From Mucilaginibacter sp. MD40 (lineage in GTDB: Bacteria > Bacteroidota > Bacteroidia > Sphingobacteriales > Sphingobacteriaceae), in contig NZ_NRSW01000001.1 in NCBI RefSeq assembly GCF_002288635.1, positions 3,615,852 to 3,679,851 on the forward strand: 64,000 nt of DNA, read 5' to 3'. The notes beneath the pieces were generated by a model. It did not search any database, was not told the origin of the DNA, and saw only the letters and a list, made by a program, of their open reading frames with translations. Every line of letters starts with the position of its first letter. The stretch's first letter is position 1. Positions 45,567 to 53,154 of the stretch are shown here, in pieces. Made by a program: the position numbers and the translations under genes.

Positions 45567-45896
45567 CTATTTGTTTGTTTTCACCAACTCATCGGCCTGT
45601 ATCAGCTCTTCAACTTCGCTCAATGCCTCCGCCGGTGCGCTGGCATAATTGAGTTTACGAAAACGCCATATAGCAAAAGCGGGTTCTTGCATACGGTTGA
45701 TGAGCTTAAAAAACTTGGGGAAATTATGAACTTCTTCCAGTAATACACCGGTTACTATACCGTTGTTATCCAATATTTCACGAATGGTGTATTCTTTATC
45801 TTTAGTGATCCATATTTCAAAATCGCGGCGTATTTCTTCGCTCTTCTCCGGATCAATCTTGTCGTTAATACAAATTACTTTATCGCCTGGCCTCAT
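45567..45896 (-). CDS. hypothetical protein, 109 aa
   Basis: A soluble protein that starts MRPGDKVICINDKIDPEKSEE, has a beta-rich first half resembling a small SH3/KOW-like barrel (KEYTIREILDNNGIVTGVLLEEV), and ends in an acidic helix. I see no catalytic motif. It lies between the S24-linked genes and the histidine kinase, on the kinase's strand, 69 bp downstream. Confidence 0.65.
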   Translation of the reverse strand: MRPGDKVICINDKIDPEKSEEIRRDFEIWITKDKEYTIREILDNNGIVTGVLLEEVHNFPKFFKLINRMQEPAFAIWRFRKLNYASAPAEALSEVEELIQADELVKTNK

Positions 45897-45965
45897 TACA
45901 ACTCAAAATTAGATAATCAAAATTAAAAACCTGTCAGCTTAAAATAATGTTCTTTGACTTTTCAC

Positions 45966-47294
45966 TTAAACCGGCATGGCTACAAAAAACGTGGTTCCGT
46001 TATCAGGTTCGCTTTCTACCCATATACGGCCACCCTGCAATTCGGTAAACTCTTTGCAAAGCAACAAACCTAACCCAACCCCCTTTTCGTTATTAGTACC
46101 AAAAGTAGAAGTAGCCATGAGCGAAAATAATTCATTCACCTTAGCTGCAGACATGCCTACACCATTATCACGTACAATGAGCCAGCATTCGTTTCCGTTT
46201 TGCTTAGCCTCAAATATTACCTGGCCACCGTGCCTGGTAAATTTTATAGCGTTGCTGAGCAGATTGCGTATAACCAGTTGTAGCATATCTACGTCCGCTA
46301 TAATGCGTGTGTCCCAATCAAGTGTGGTAGATAAACTGATATCCTTTTTCGAGGCGATAGATTTCTCAAGCTCAATGGTATTAAATAAGGCTTCTTTAAG
46401 ATTTACATAACCCAGCTTAACATTAACGCCATCCATTTGCGCTTTTGACCACATGAGCAGTTTGCCAAGCATATCAATAGTACGACGGGTAACTTTTAGC
46501 AGGTCCTCTTCCACCATATGGCGTTCATGGCTGTCAAGCTCATACTCGGTAACCAGTTCAAGGTAATTCTGTATATTACTTAGGGGAGAACGCAGGTCAT
46601 GCGCAATAATGGACATGAGCTTATTTTTCTCCGAGTTAATCTTCTCCAACTCCAGGTTCTGGCGCATGATCTGTTCGTTCTTGCGCCCTATGGCATTGGC
46701 CCTTTCAGATGCAGAGCGCTTTTCATAATCATAATTGCGCCTGAAATAAGTAACTGTATAATAAATAACCACTACAACAACGATATACGCCGATGAGATA
46801 TCCCAATAACGGCTTTGCCTGTCGCGGTAGCTATCCGGTATTAAATGCGGATAATAGTACTCCACCAAATGCCCTGTTATAATGATGGAGATATTAAATA
46901 AGATCCAAAACAACTGCTGTTTTTTAGGCACTACACATAGTATAAGGAATATGCATAAGCCCATAAGGAGGTCTGTAGGGCCGTAAGTGCCTGAGTTAAG
47001 CACAAAGTTTACGGCAAACAGTAAATTACCTAATAAAGTAAATATAATTACTGTTGTATTTATCCGGCCGCGGTAACGCGACTGATAATAAAGTAATGAA
47101 AAAACGGTGAGGGTAACAAGGCTAACCAATGATACAAAAGGGAGCCCGATCAGATAATTGAATGGAACATTATAGACAAGGGCAAATATGGCAATGAGGC
47201 AAATTGAGTGATAAATTCTAACCTCAAGTGCAAATTCGGAGGTATGGCCGGTAAGCTTTACCCAAAGCTTATTTATATTTCTTAAAAGGCGCAA
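45966..47294 (-). CDS. membrane sensor histidine kinase
   Basis: A 442-aa protein with about six hydrophobic helices (30-185) and no recognisable ligand domain, a coiled linker (185-228) and a full kinase core. The phospho-acceptor H232 is in SIIAHDLRSPLSN, the N box is LLSNAIKF, and the G boxes are DNGVGM and GVGLGLLL. No response regulator is adjacent. The frame starts with TTG at 47294, and no ATG fits before the first helix. Confidence 0.92.
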   Translation of the reverse strand: MRLLRNINKLWVKLTGHTSEFALEVRIYHSICLIAIFALVYNVPFNYLIGLPFVSLVSLVTLTVFSLLYYQSRYRGRINTTVIIFTLLGNLLFAVNFVLNSGTYGPTDLLMGLCIFLILCVVPKKQQLFWILFNISIIITGHLVEYYYPHLIPDSYRDRQSRYWDISSAYIVVVVVIYYTVTYFRRNYDYEKRSASERANAIGRKNEQIMRQNLELEKINSEKNKLMSIIAHDLRSPLSNIQNYLELVTEYELDSHERHMVEEDLLKVTRRTIDMLGKLLMWSKAQMDGVNVKLGYVNLKEALFNTIELEKSIASKKDISLSTTLDWDTRIIADVDMLQLVIRNLLSNAIKFTRHGGQVIFEAKQNGNECWLIVRDNGVGMSAAKVNELFSLMATSTFGTNNEKGVGLGLLLCKEFTELQGGRIWVESEPDNGTTFFVAMPV

Positions 47295-47402
47295 TTTAAG
47301 CGTAATTAGGGCTGCAATTGTACAAATAATTATTGAGTAAGAAAGTGCTTAAACGCACATTTTATAACTAACAATTACAATTTAAGAAAAACTTTATGAG
47401 CA

Positions 47403-47430
47403 TAAAAAAAGCCGGGTTAACCGGCCAATT
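47403..47430 (-). terminator. intrinsic terminator of the RRM gene
   Basis: The minus strand has GCCGG / CCGGC around a TTAAC-type loop, extended by GG, then seven T residues. It lies about 20 bp past the RRM stop. Confidence 0.85.
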
Positions 47431-47450
47431 TTATTGAAGTATAGTATCAT

Positions 47451-47729
47451 TTAGTTACGGCTAAAGCCACCACGGTTAAAGCCGGGGCCCTTATCTTCTG
47501 CTACGTTAACTGTAATGCGTTTGCCATAATAGCTTTGTCCATTCATACATCTGATGGCTTCTTTTGCTTCGTCATCGTTAACCATCTCAACAAAACCAAA
47601 GCCACGGCTTTCTTTTGTTTCGCGGTCTTTAATGATCCTGAGCGATTTAACCGGCCCAAAATCTTCAAAAACTGCATTTAGTTCGGCCTCACTTACTTCA
47701 GTTGGTAGGCCTCCAATAAACACTTTCAT
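47451..47729 (-). CDS. RRM-domain RNA-binding protein
   Basis: A single RNA recognition motif of 92 aa. RNP2 is VFIGGL at the N-terminus, RNP1 is RGFGFVEM, and a short Gly/Arg/Phe tail (GFNRGGFSRN) follows. Such proteins are common in Bacteroidota and bind single-stranded RNA, perhaps as cold-shock or post-transcriptional factors. The open frame extends to 47783, but an AAGGAGA Shine-Dalgarno sequence 4-5 bp before the ATG at 47729 and a promoter within the extension fix the start. Confidence 0.93.
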   Translation of the reverse strand: MKVFIGGLPTEVSEAELNAVFEDFGPVKSLRIIKDRETKESRGFGFVEMVNDDEAKEAIRCMNGQSYYGKRITVNVAEDKGPGFNRGGFSRN

Positions 47730-47749
47730 TAATCTCCTTTTCTTTTCTG

Positions 47750-47784
47750 CAAATATACGAAAAAAGTGGCGTTTTTGCAGCAAA
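47750..47784 (-). promoter_or_regulatory. promoter of the RRM gene
   Basis: On the minus strand TTTG (47781-47784) is separated by 23 bp from TATATTTG (47750-47757), close to the full Bacteroidota consensus. The predicted leader is about 14 nt and contains the Shine-Dalgarno sequence. Confidence 0.5.
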
Positions 47785-47847
47785 CGAGGCGTTATAACTG
47801 CCCTGTAAAAGGTTTTTTACACTAACGTGTCAAACCAACACATTTGA

Positions 47848-48441
47848 TTATTTCTTAGGTTTTAGCTTAAGTTCAAACGTTCCGTCAACCCGGTATAATT
47901 GAGATGGGCTATCGTTATCAGCAGCAAGGAAGGTAAAGAAACTGCCTTTAGCAAGTGTATCATTACGCATGTAGGAAACCAGTTTCAATGTGCCTACATC
48001 GCCGGGTTTAGCATAAGGTACTAATGTATACTGTTTAGAGTGCAAACCATCATTCACAACAATTAGCTGGCCACCGGCTATGGCTTTGGTGATGCTATCA
48101 GCCGCAGCGCCTTTTGAACTGATGCCAAAACTTAAATTGTGCGCCTTGTTAATGGCCGTTATACCAAAATACCGGTTATCTTCTACATGCATGTTTACAA
48201 ATGCTACAGAATCTTTACTGGCATCAAAAGTATAAGTGGTGTCCCGCATTTTAAGGGTAAGCACGCCTGATGAGGCGAGGAAATTATCGTTAGGGTTCAG
48301 GGCCAATGCGCTATCTGCCTGTAGAGCGTTTTTCTTGTTTTCAACAGCTTGGTCTTTGGTATCTTTCTGGCAGGCAGAGGCAAAAAGCGCCACGGCTACT
48401 ATCCACAACAAACACCATTTTGTAAACTGTTTAAAATACAT
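47848..48441 (-). CDS. hypothetical lipoprotein, 197 aa
   Basis: The N-terminus has a hydrophobic segment that ends FASACQKD, a good lipobox with Cys at about 24, and so predicts a lipid-anchored exported protein. The mature part is beta-rich, with no motif I recognise (TYTFDASKDSVAFVNMHV, and DGTFELKLKPKK at the end). It is a single gene. Confidence 0.75.
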   Translation of the reverse strand: MYFKQFTKWCLLWIVAVALFASACQKDTKDQAVENKKNALQADSALALNPNDNFLASSGVLTLKMRDTTYTFDASKDSVAFVNMHVEDNRYFGITAINKAHNLSFGISSKGAAADSITKAIAGGQLIVVNDGLHSKQYTLVPYAKPGDVGTLKLVSYMRNDTLAKGSFFTFLAADNDSPSQLYRVDGTFELKLKPKK

Positions 48442-48622
48442 ATTTAAATAGATACGGTAAAGCTACAAAAAAACCAATTGCCACTAAATCCTTTAACTGC
48501 TGCCGCAAGTTATTTTAACATATTTTAACGTTATAACTATAACGAAAAAACCTTACCGTGTGTTTACGAATATAATAAAATTTTCATCAAAATTTCATTT
48601 ATGCTTGAAGCTGGTTTTTCAA

Positions 48623-49864
48623 TTAAAATATTTCTCCAACAGCAACAAATATTCCCTTTGAACCCTGGCTGCCCATACCATAATCAATAGCGATATTAGT
48701 TTTGGATACTTTGTTAAGCTTTATGCGGAGGCCCGCGCCATAGCCGGGTTGTATTTTTTGCAGGTCTGTACCGGGGCCGGCAGAAAAAGTTTCGGCATTG
48801 GTGAACACAACACCCCCCAGCAACCCATTACGGGTTAAACCAAAACGGTACTCACTCTCAAGATAAACCATTTTTGTACCGCGGAAGCGCCCCTGTATAT
48901 AACCACGGCCGGTGCCGTTGTATTGGTCCCATGTGTTAGCGGGCAGGTCAAGATAGGGAGGCTTGCCGCCCAACGTGAGCCAGTTATAGCTCCACAACGC
49001 CAGCACATTATGTGACGTGCCCGGCAACCTGAAATATTTGCGTACATCTACAATAAGCGACTGCCATGGCGAGGTACTACCTAAAAATTTCTTGTTATCG
49101 CGGTATTGTATCGAACTGTAAAAGCCGCTGCTTGGGTTAATGCTGTTATCACGGATATCATACAAAACATTTAAAGTAGCACCTGATGATATGGTACTGC
49201 TTTGCGGCCCGTATAAAGAATAATCAGACACAGATCCATCGGGGTTGCCTGTTTCCGAAACACCAAAATGGTGATCAAAAATAAAGCCTGCACCGGCATA
49301 CAAGTTCCCTGCTATGCGGGTAAGGATGGTTTCGTAGAACCTGAAAAGCGTATAATCCATCGGGTTTTCATTTGCCGCCCTGGAGTTGCTTCCTAAACCA
49401 AAGGTACTTTGCGGGTATTTGTAGTATTTGATATCGCCAATAAAGTTAAACTTATCGCCGCTTACCCAAATATTGGATTGAAGGGGGATAATGATCTGTT
49501 TGTTTTGGGTATAAGCGGAGTTGGAAGTAATGGTAGATATACGTTTGTTTCCCTCAAGCCTGAAAGCCACGTTACCGGCAAGCGTTACCGCAAATTTGGT
49601 TTGCAATGTATAACCCACAGCTGGTAGCAGTGAAAAAACCGGTTTGGTGCCAATTACAGTAGTAGCTTTGTTGTTAACACTTCCCTTTTTATTAAATATT
49701 CGCTTAATTACATCATACAGGTCTTTTTGTGCCGATGTATCCTGGCGTGAAACTTCCAGCGTATCGTTTCTGCGGGACTGCGTAAGTACGATAGTACTTT
49801 TGTCTTGAGCAAACAGCAAAACCGGTAATAGCAAGGTTAATACTGTTGTGATAATTTTTTTCAT
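48623..49864 (-). CDS. BamA/TamA-like (Omp85 surface antigen) outer-membrane protein
   Basis: A 413-aa exported protein from MKKIITTVLTLLLPVLLFAQ. After a short N-terminal region without POTRA repeats it is a barrel similar to the C-terminal bacterial surface antigen domain: YDIRDNSINPSSGFYSSIQYRD, GRGYIQGRFRGTKMVYLESEYRF and a final phenylalanine. A role in outer-membrane biogenesis or transport is inferred. The longer frame from 49900 adds a non-signal extension, so the ATG at 49864 is chosen. Confidence 0.85.
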   Translation of the reverse strand: MKKIITTVLTLLLPVLLFAQDKSTIVLTQSRRNDTLEVSRQDTSAQKDLYDVIKRIFNKKGSVNNKATTVIGTKPVFSLLPAVGYTLQTKFAVTLAGNVAFRLEGNKRISTITSNSAYTQNKQIIIPLQSNIWVSGDKFNFIGDIKYYKYPQSTFGLGSNSRAANENPMDYTLFRFYETILTRIAGNLYAGAGFIFDHHFGVSETGNPDGSVSDYSLYGPQSSTISSGATLNVLYDIRDNSINPSSGFYSSIQYRDNKKFLGSTSPWQSLIVDVRKYFRLPGTSHNVLALWSYNWLTLGGKPPYLDLPANTWDQYNGTGRGYIQGRFRGTKMVYLESEYRFGLTRNGLLGGVVFTNAETFSAGPGTDLQKIQPGYGAGLRIKLNKVSKTNIAIDYGMGSQGSKGIFVAVGEIF

Positions 49865-49897
49865 TGAGGCAATATTCCGGAGCAGGTGTTTGCGGCT

Positions 49898-49905
49898 CAA
49901 AGGTA
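49898..49905 (-). promoter_or_regulatory. candidate -7 box of the Omp85-like gene
   Basis: The minus strand reads TACCTTTG, a TAnnTTTG match, 34 bp before the ATG. Confidence 0.4.
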
Positions 49906-49995
49906 CTCTTAATGTTAGTATTATCGTTTTCGCTGTATCATTACAACATCATAAAATTTATTCTAAAAAAATTAGCAATTACAGTAAATTTTGCT

Positions 49996-50003
49996 TATCT
50001 TTG
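49996..50003 (+). promoter_or_regulatory. candidate -7 box of the phage-like module
   Basis: TATCTTTG matches TAnnTTTG. The transcription start would fall near 50010, so that the palindrome at 50014-50027 lies at the very start of the transcript. Confidence 0.5.
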
Positions 50004-50013
50004 TATATAAATT

Positions 50014-50027
50014 ATGCCATTCGGCAT
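50014..50027. repeat. TGCC-N4-GGCA palindrome, copy 2
   Basis: ATGCCATTCGGCAT has perfect 5-bp arms around a 4-nt centre. It lies 10 bp after the -7 box and 22 bp before the small terminase ATG. Confidence 0.7.
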
Positions 50028-50049
50028 ATTAAACACATCTCCTTTACAT

Positions 50050-50499
50050 ATGCCTACCATTACTAATAAACCTTATGGTGTACGCATTGCCCGTTATTTT
50101 AATTTCATAAAAGGCGAGTTTCATACCGAGCAGTTACCTGATAAAAAAGACAAAACCAGTTTTACAGAACAAAAGGTTTGGGATCGTGAGCCCGAGCCAC
50201 CTACCCTTGCCGGCCTTGCACTATACCTGGGCTTTAATAGTCTTGACGAATTTGAAGCCTACGAGCGCAATGGAAAACATAAAAAACAATTACGGATGGG
50301 CAGATTGATGATAGAAGCCGAATACGAGAAGCGCCTTCATTACCAATCGGCCACCGGGGCGATATTCGCACTCAAAAATTTAGGCTGGAAAGAAAGCAAT
50401 GAACCGAATGCGCTTAAAGAGGTGCCTAAAACCATCCACATAAAAATAACTACCAGCGGCCCTAAAGTAGCCAACAGCGAGAAAGAGGTAGAATTATAA
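50050..50499 (+). CDS. terminase small subunit-like protein
   Basis: A 149-aa protein from the ATG at 50050 (MPTITNKPYGVRIARYF). The central and C-terminal helical part (PPTLAGLALYLGFNSLDEFEAYERN, then RLHYQSATGAIFALKNLGWKE) resembles DNA-recognition small terminase subunits of Bacteroidota phages. Its position directly before the large subunit supports this. The frame is open from 50014, but that codon lies inside the palindrome. Confidence 0.75.
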   Translation: MPTITNKPYGVRIARYFNFIKGEFHTEQLPDKKDKTSFTEQKVWDREPEPPTLAGLALYLGFNSLDEFEAYERNGKHKKQLRMGRLMIEAEYEKRLHYQSATGAIFALKNLGWKESNEPNALKEVPKTIHIKITTSGPKVANSEKEVEL

Positions 50500-50514
50500 T
50501 ACTATCAATTAAAC

Positions 50515-51738
50515 ATGCATGAAAAAACATCTATCCTTTTTAAATATAATTATGAATGCGATGCTCAGATAATTATTAATCAAGGGGGTACCAGTAGCGG
50601 CAAAACCTACGCGATATTACAGGTTTTGTTCTGCCTGGCTATTGAGATGCCTAAACAGATCATAACGGTTGTTGGGCAAGATATCCCTAATCTTAAAGCA
50701 GGTGCTCTGCGCGATGCGCTTAGCATACAAGCGGCATCGGATACGTTGAAACTACTTATTAAAAATTACAACAAGACCGACCGGATCATTGAGTTTAACA
50801 ACGAAAGTATTATTGAATTTAAGAGTTATGCCAATGGGCAGGACGCTAAGTCAGGCAAGCGCGATTTTTTGTTTATTAACGAAGCTAACGGCATTTCCTG
50901 GGAGGTATACAGCGAACTGGCGCTGCGCACCCGCAAACGCATTTTTATCGATTACAACCCCAATACAGGCTTTTGGGTACATGAGCGGCTGATAGGCAAA
51001 CCTGGTGTACAGCTTTTTATATCCGACCACCGGCACAACCCATTTACCGATGACGCCACACGCAGTAAAATTGAGCGTTTAAAGATGGAAGATACGGAAC
51101 TTTGGAAAGTTTATGCCAGGGGCCTAACCGGTAAAGTAAGCGGCCTGGTATTTACCAACTGGCACGTATGTGAACATATCCCTCCCGATGCTAAACTTAT
51201 TGCTGCCGGGCTTGATTTTGGCTTCAGCAATGACGAAACGGGCTTCCTGCTGGTATATAAACAGAACGGTGAACTTTGGGTTAATGAGTTGATCTATGAA
51301 ACAGGGCTTACCAATACCGATCTGTCCGATAAATTAAAAAGCATGGGGATGAGCACTTCTACTGAGATCATCGCCGATAGCGCCGAGCCTAAGTCTATAG
51401 AAGAGCTCAGAAGGCTCGGATGGTATATTAACCCGGCTAAAAAAGGGCCTGATAGTATCAAAAATGCTATAGATATTTTAAAACGCTATACTATTAATGT
51501 TACCCGCAGCAGCGTAAACCTGCGTAAAGAACTCAGTAAATACACCTGGAAAACTGACAAAAGCGGCCAGTCGCTTAACCAGCCTATTGATGCCTACAAC
51601 CACCTTATTGATCCGCTGCGCTACGTGGCACTGAATAAACTGATGATAAAAAACCAGAAAGCTCCTCGTAGCAGGCTGCCGCAGCAACACCACCCCGCAC
51701 AAAACACCGTTGCAGGCCAAATGCAGGGTATGCTGTAA
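50515..51738 (+). CDS. phage terminase large subunit
   Basis: The packaging motor ATPase and nuclease, 407 aa. Walker A-like GGTSSGKT is at 24-31, and the Walker B DFLFINEAN follows at about 117-125. The C-terminal RNase H-like nuclease shows Asp residues in AAGLDFGFSND, EIIADSAEPKS and DAYNHLIDPLRY. The arrangement is that of PBSX-type terminases. It looks intact. No portal or capsid gene follows, which is unusual. Confidence 0.92.
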   Translation: MHEKTSILFKYNYECDAQIIINQGGTSSGKTYAILQVLFCLAIEMPKQIITVVGQDIPNLKAGALRDALSIQAASDTLKLLIKNYNKTDRIIEFNNESIIEFKSYANGQDAKSGKRDFLFINEANGISWEVYSELALRTRKRIFIDYNPNTGFWVHERLIGKPGVQLFISDHRHNPFTDDATRSKIERLKMEDTELWKVYARGLTGKVSGLVFTNWHVCEHIPPDAKLIAAGLDFGFSNDETGFLLVYKQNGELWVNELIYETGLTNTDLSDKLKSMGMSTSTEIIADSAEPKSIEELRRLGWYINPAKKGPDSIKNAIDILKRYTINVTRSSVNLRKELSKYTWKTDKSGQSLNQPIDAYNHLIDPLRYVALNKLMIKNQKAPRSRLPQQHHPAQNTVAGQMQGML

Positions 51739-51762
51739 TATTTGATTAAACAATGATAATTT

Positions 51763-52464
51763 ATGATAGAAAAAAATCTGGCAACCGGCAACAGTAGGCT
51801 TCGTGTGTGCATCCCATCGCATTTACACGAACTCAGCCTTGGGCAAATGATCGCCTTGCAAAATGAGAAAGAATTGAGCGACATACAAGCCATTAGCATA
51901 TTATCCGGTGTGCCGGCCAATGAGCTGATGCAAATCACTAACGGTAACGAACTACTGCAGTTTACAGATGCCATCCTATCGTTATCGCACCAGATAAAGA
52001 ACCTTTATAACAGCGACGCTATTCCGAAAGATATTACCCTTGTTGTAAACAACAAGTCCGTTAAAATAAGCGTTAGCGGAAACCTGGCTATAGAACCGGC
52101 CGGTGCCTTTATGGCGTCCAGAGATATCATTGCTGATGAAATTGCCGCACATATTAAAGAGTATGGTGAAGAAGACTGGCAGCAATATTTTAACCCATCA
52201 TTACAAGCTTGCGGTAAAATTTTAGCGCAATACTTTTATTGCAAGGCAACCGCTAAACCCTATGACGAATATGAAGCCGCCGATTTTTTTGAAACCATTA
52301 AAGAACTGAGGGTAACGGAGGCACTGCCCATAGCCAAACATTTTTTTACTGTTTATCCCAACTTGTGGACACAGAGAACCGGCTACTGGCGTCGTCTGTT
52401 ACGGCTATTGAAAAACGCGCTGGTGTACAGGCGTTCGAAAAGTTCGGCTATGTTAACACGGTAA
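51763..52464 (+). CDS. phage tail assembly chaperone-like protein (upstream frame)
   Basis: A 233-aa protein. The pattern HLHELSLGQMIALQNEKELSDIQAISILSGVP with a central beta section is like tail-assembly or structural accessory proteins of Bacteroidota phages. Its last part overlaps the next frame by 100 bp. A T_TTT_TTT slippery heptamer in frame at 52341-52347 could send a fraction of ribosomes into the -1 frame and make a 278-aa fusion, as in the lambda G/GT pair. Identification is by position and overlap rather than by strong similarity. Confidence 0.6.
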   Translation: MIEKNLATGNSRLRVCIPSHLHELSLGQMIALQNEKELSDIQAISILSGVPANELMQITNGNELLQFTDAILSLSHQIKNLYNSDAIPKDITLVVNNKSVKISVSGNLAIEPAGAFMASRDIIADEIAAHIKEYGEEDWQQYFNPSLQACGKILAQYFYCKATAKPYDEYEAADFFETIKELRVTEALPIAKHFFTVYPNLWTQRTGYWRRLLRLLKNALVYRRSKSSAMLTR

Positions 52465-52598
52465 ACGCCCTTGCCTCGGGCGATGTAACCAAATGGCCGC
52501 TCATTATGGCTATGCCTTACGAACGCCTCCTCACCAAATTACTGCTCAACAAAACCGAAGCGGAGTACCAAAAGCGATATACAGAACTTCTTTCTTAG
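52365..52598 (+). CDS. overlapping -1 frame extension of the tail chaperone-like gene
   Basis: This frame encodes ENRLLASSVTAIEKRAGVQA onward to TEAEYQKRYTELLS, a credible helical protein. Its only independent start near the overlap is GTG at 52365, with no ribosome-binding sequence. The -1 frame is open back through the slippery T7 run at 52341, so expression by frameshifting is the better explanation, with a separate 77-aa protein as the alternative. Confidence 0.6.
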   Translation: MDTENRLLASSVTAIEKRAGVQAFEKFGYVNTVNALASGDVTKWPLIMAMPYERLLTKLLLNKTEAEYQKRYTELLS

Positions 52599-52661
52599 TA
52601 AGATCTGCGCTTCGGAATAAATAACACATTATTATCCCTGTTTAATACGAAAAATACTGCT

Positions 52662-52675
52662 CCCCCTTCAGGGGG
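52662..52675. repeat. CCCCC-TTCA-GGGGG hairpin repeat
   Basis: A perfect 5-bp G/C stem with a TTCA loop, followed by TTGGGGGGCTT. It resembles the C-rich hairpins near 10.9 kb and separates two phage-like genes. Confidence 0.6.
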
Positions 52676-52695
52676 TTGGGGGGCTTCCAGACCAT

Positions 52696-53136
52696 ATGCG
52701 AAACCACATAGAAGCTATTGTACAAAGCCTTAGCACTCCAACAACCTTTATTTATGGCACCGAAAAAGAGTTAAACACCCTCGCTGATGATGTAGCTTTT
52801 CCGGCGGCATTTATGTACCCTATGCAGCCCTTTATTTTATCGCCACATGTAAATGGCTCGGTAAACAACGTTTTTACACTCTACATAGAGTTTTTATATC
52901 AAACACCATTTGGCCAGTTTACGGCTCAAAATGAAGTTCTGGTAGAGCAGGCACTGCAAATGGCCAACGAGTTTATAGCAAAAGCCTCAACCTATCGCGA
53001 TGGCGATGGCCGCACCTTCAGGATAAAAGCCGGAGAAAAAGCTAAATGTGTGCCCGTATACAACAAGTTTGATGTGAATACAACAGGTGTAGGCCTTACC
53101 ATTACGCTAAGCACCATGTACTTTAACGTTTATTAA
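52696..53136 (+). CDS. phage structural-like protein, 146 aa
   Basis: No signal peptide or membrane helix. Beta-rich composition (VNNVFTLYIEFLYQTPFGQFTAQNEVLVEQAL, ending VGLTITLSTMYFNVY) is compatible with a tail-completion or connector protein. I recognise no specific family, and the role is inferred from its position between terminase/chaperone and large structural genes. Confidence 0.6.
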   Translation: MRNHIEAIVQSLSTPTTFIYGTEKELNTLADDVAFPAAFMYPMQPFILSPHVNGSVNNVFTLYIEFLYQTPFGQFTAQNEVLVEQALQMANEFIAKASTYRDGDGRTFRIKAGEKAKCVPVYNKFDVNTTGVGLTITLSTMYFNVY

Positions 53137-53154
53137 CCTTCCATAACCTTACCC

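Noticed and set aside
50014..50049. Upstream start of the small terminase gene
   Set aside because: The codon is inside the TGCC-N4-GGCA palindrome, close to the predicted transcript start.
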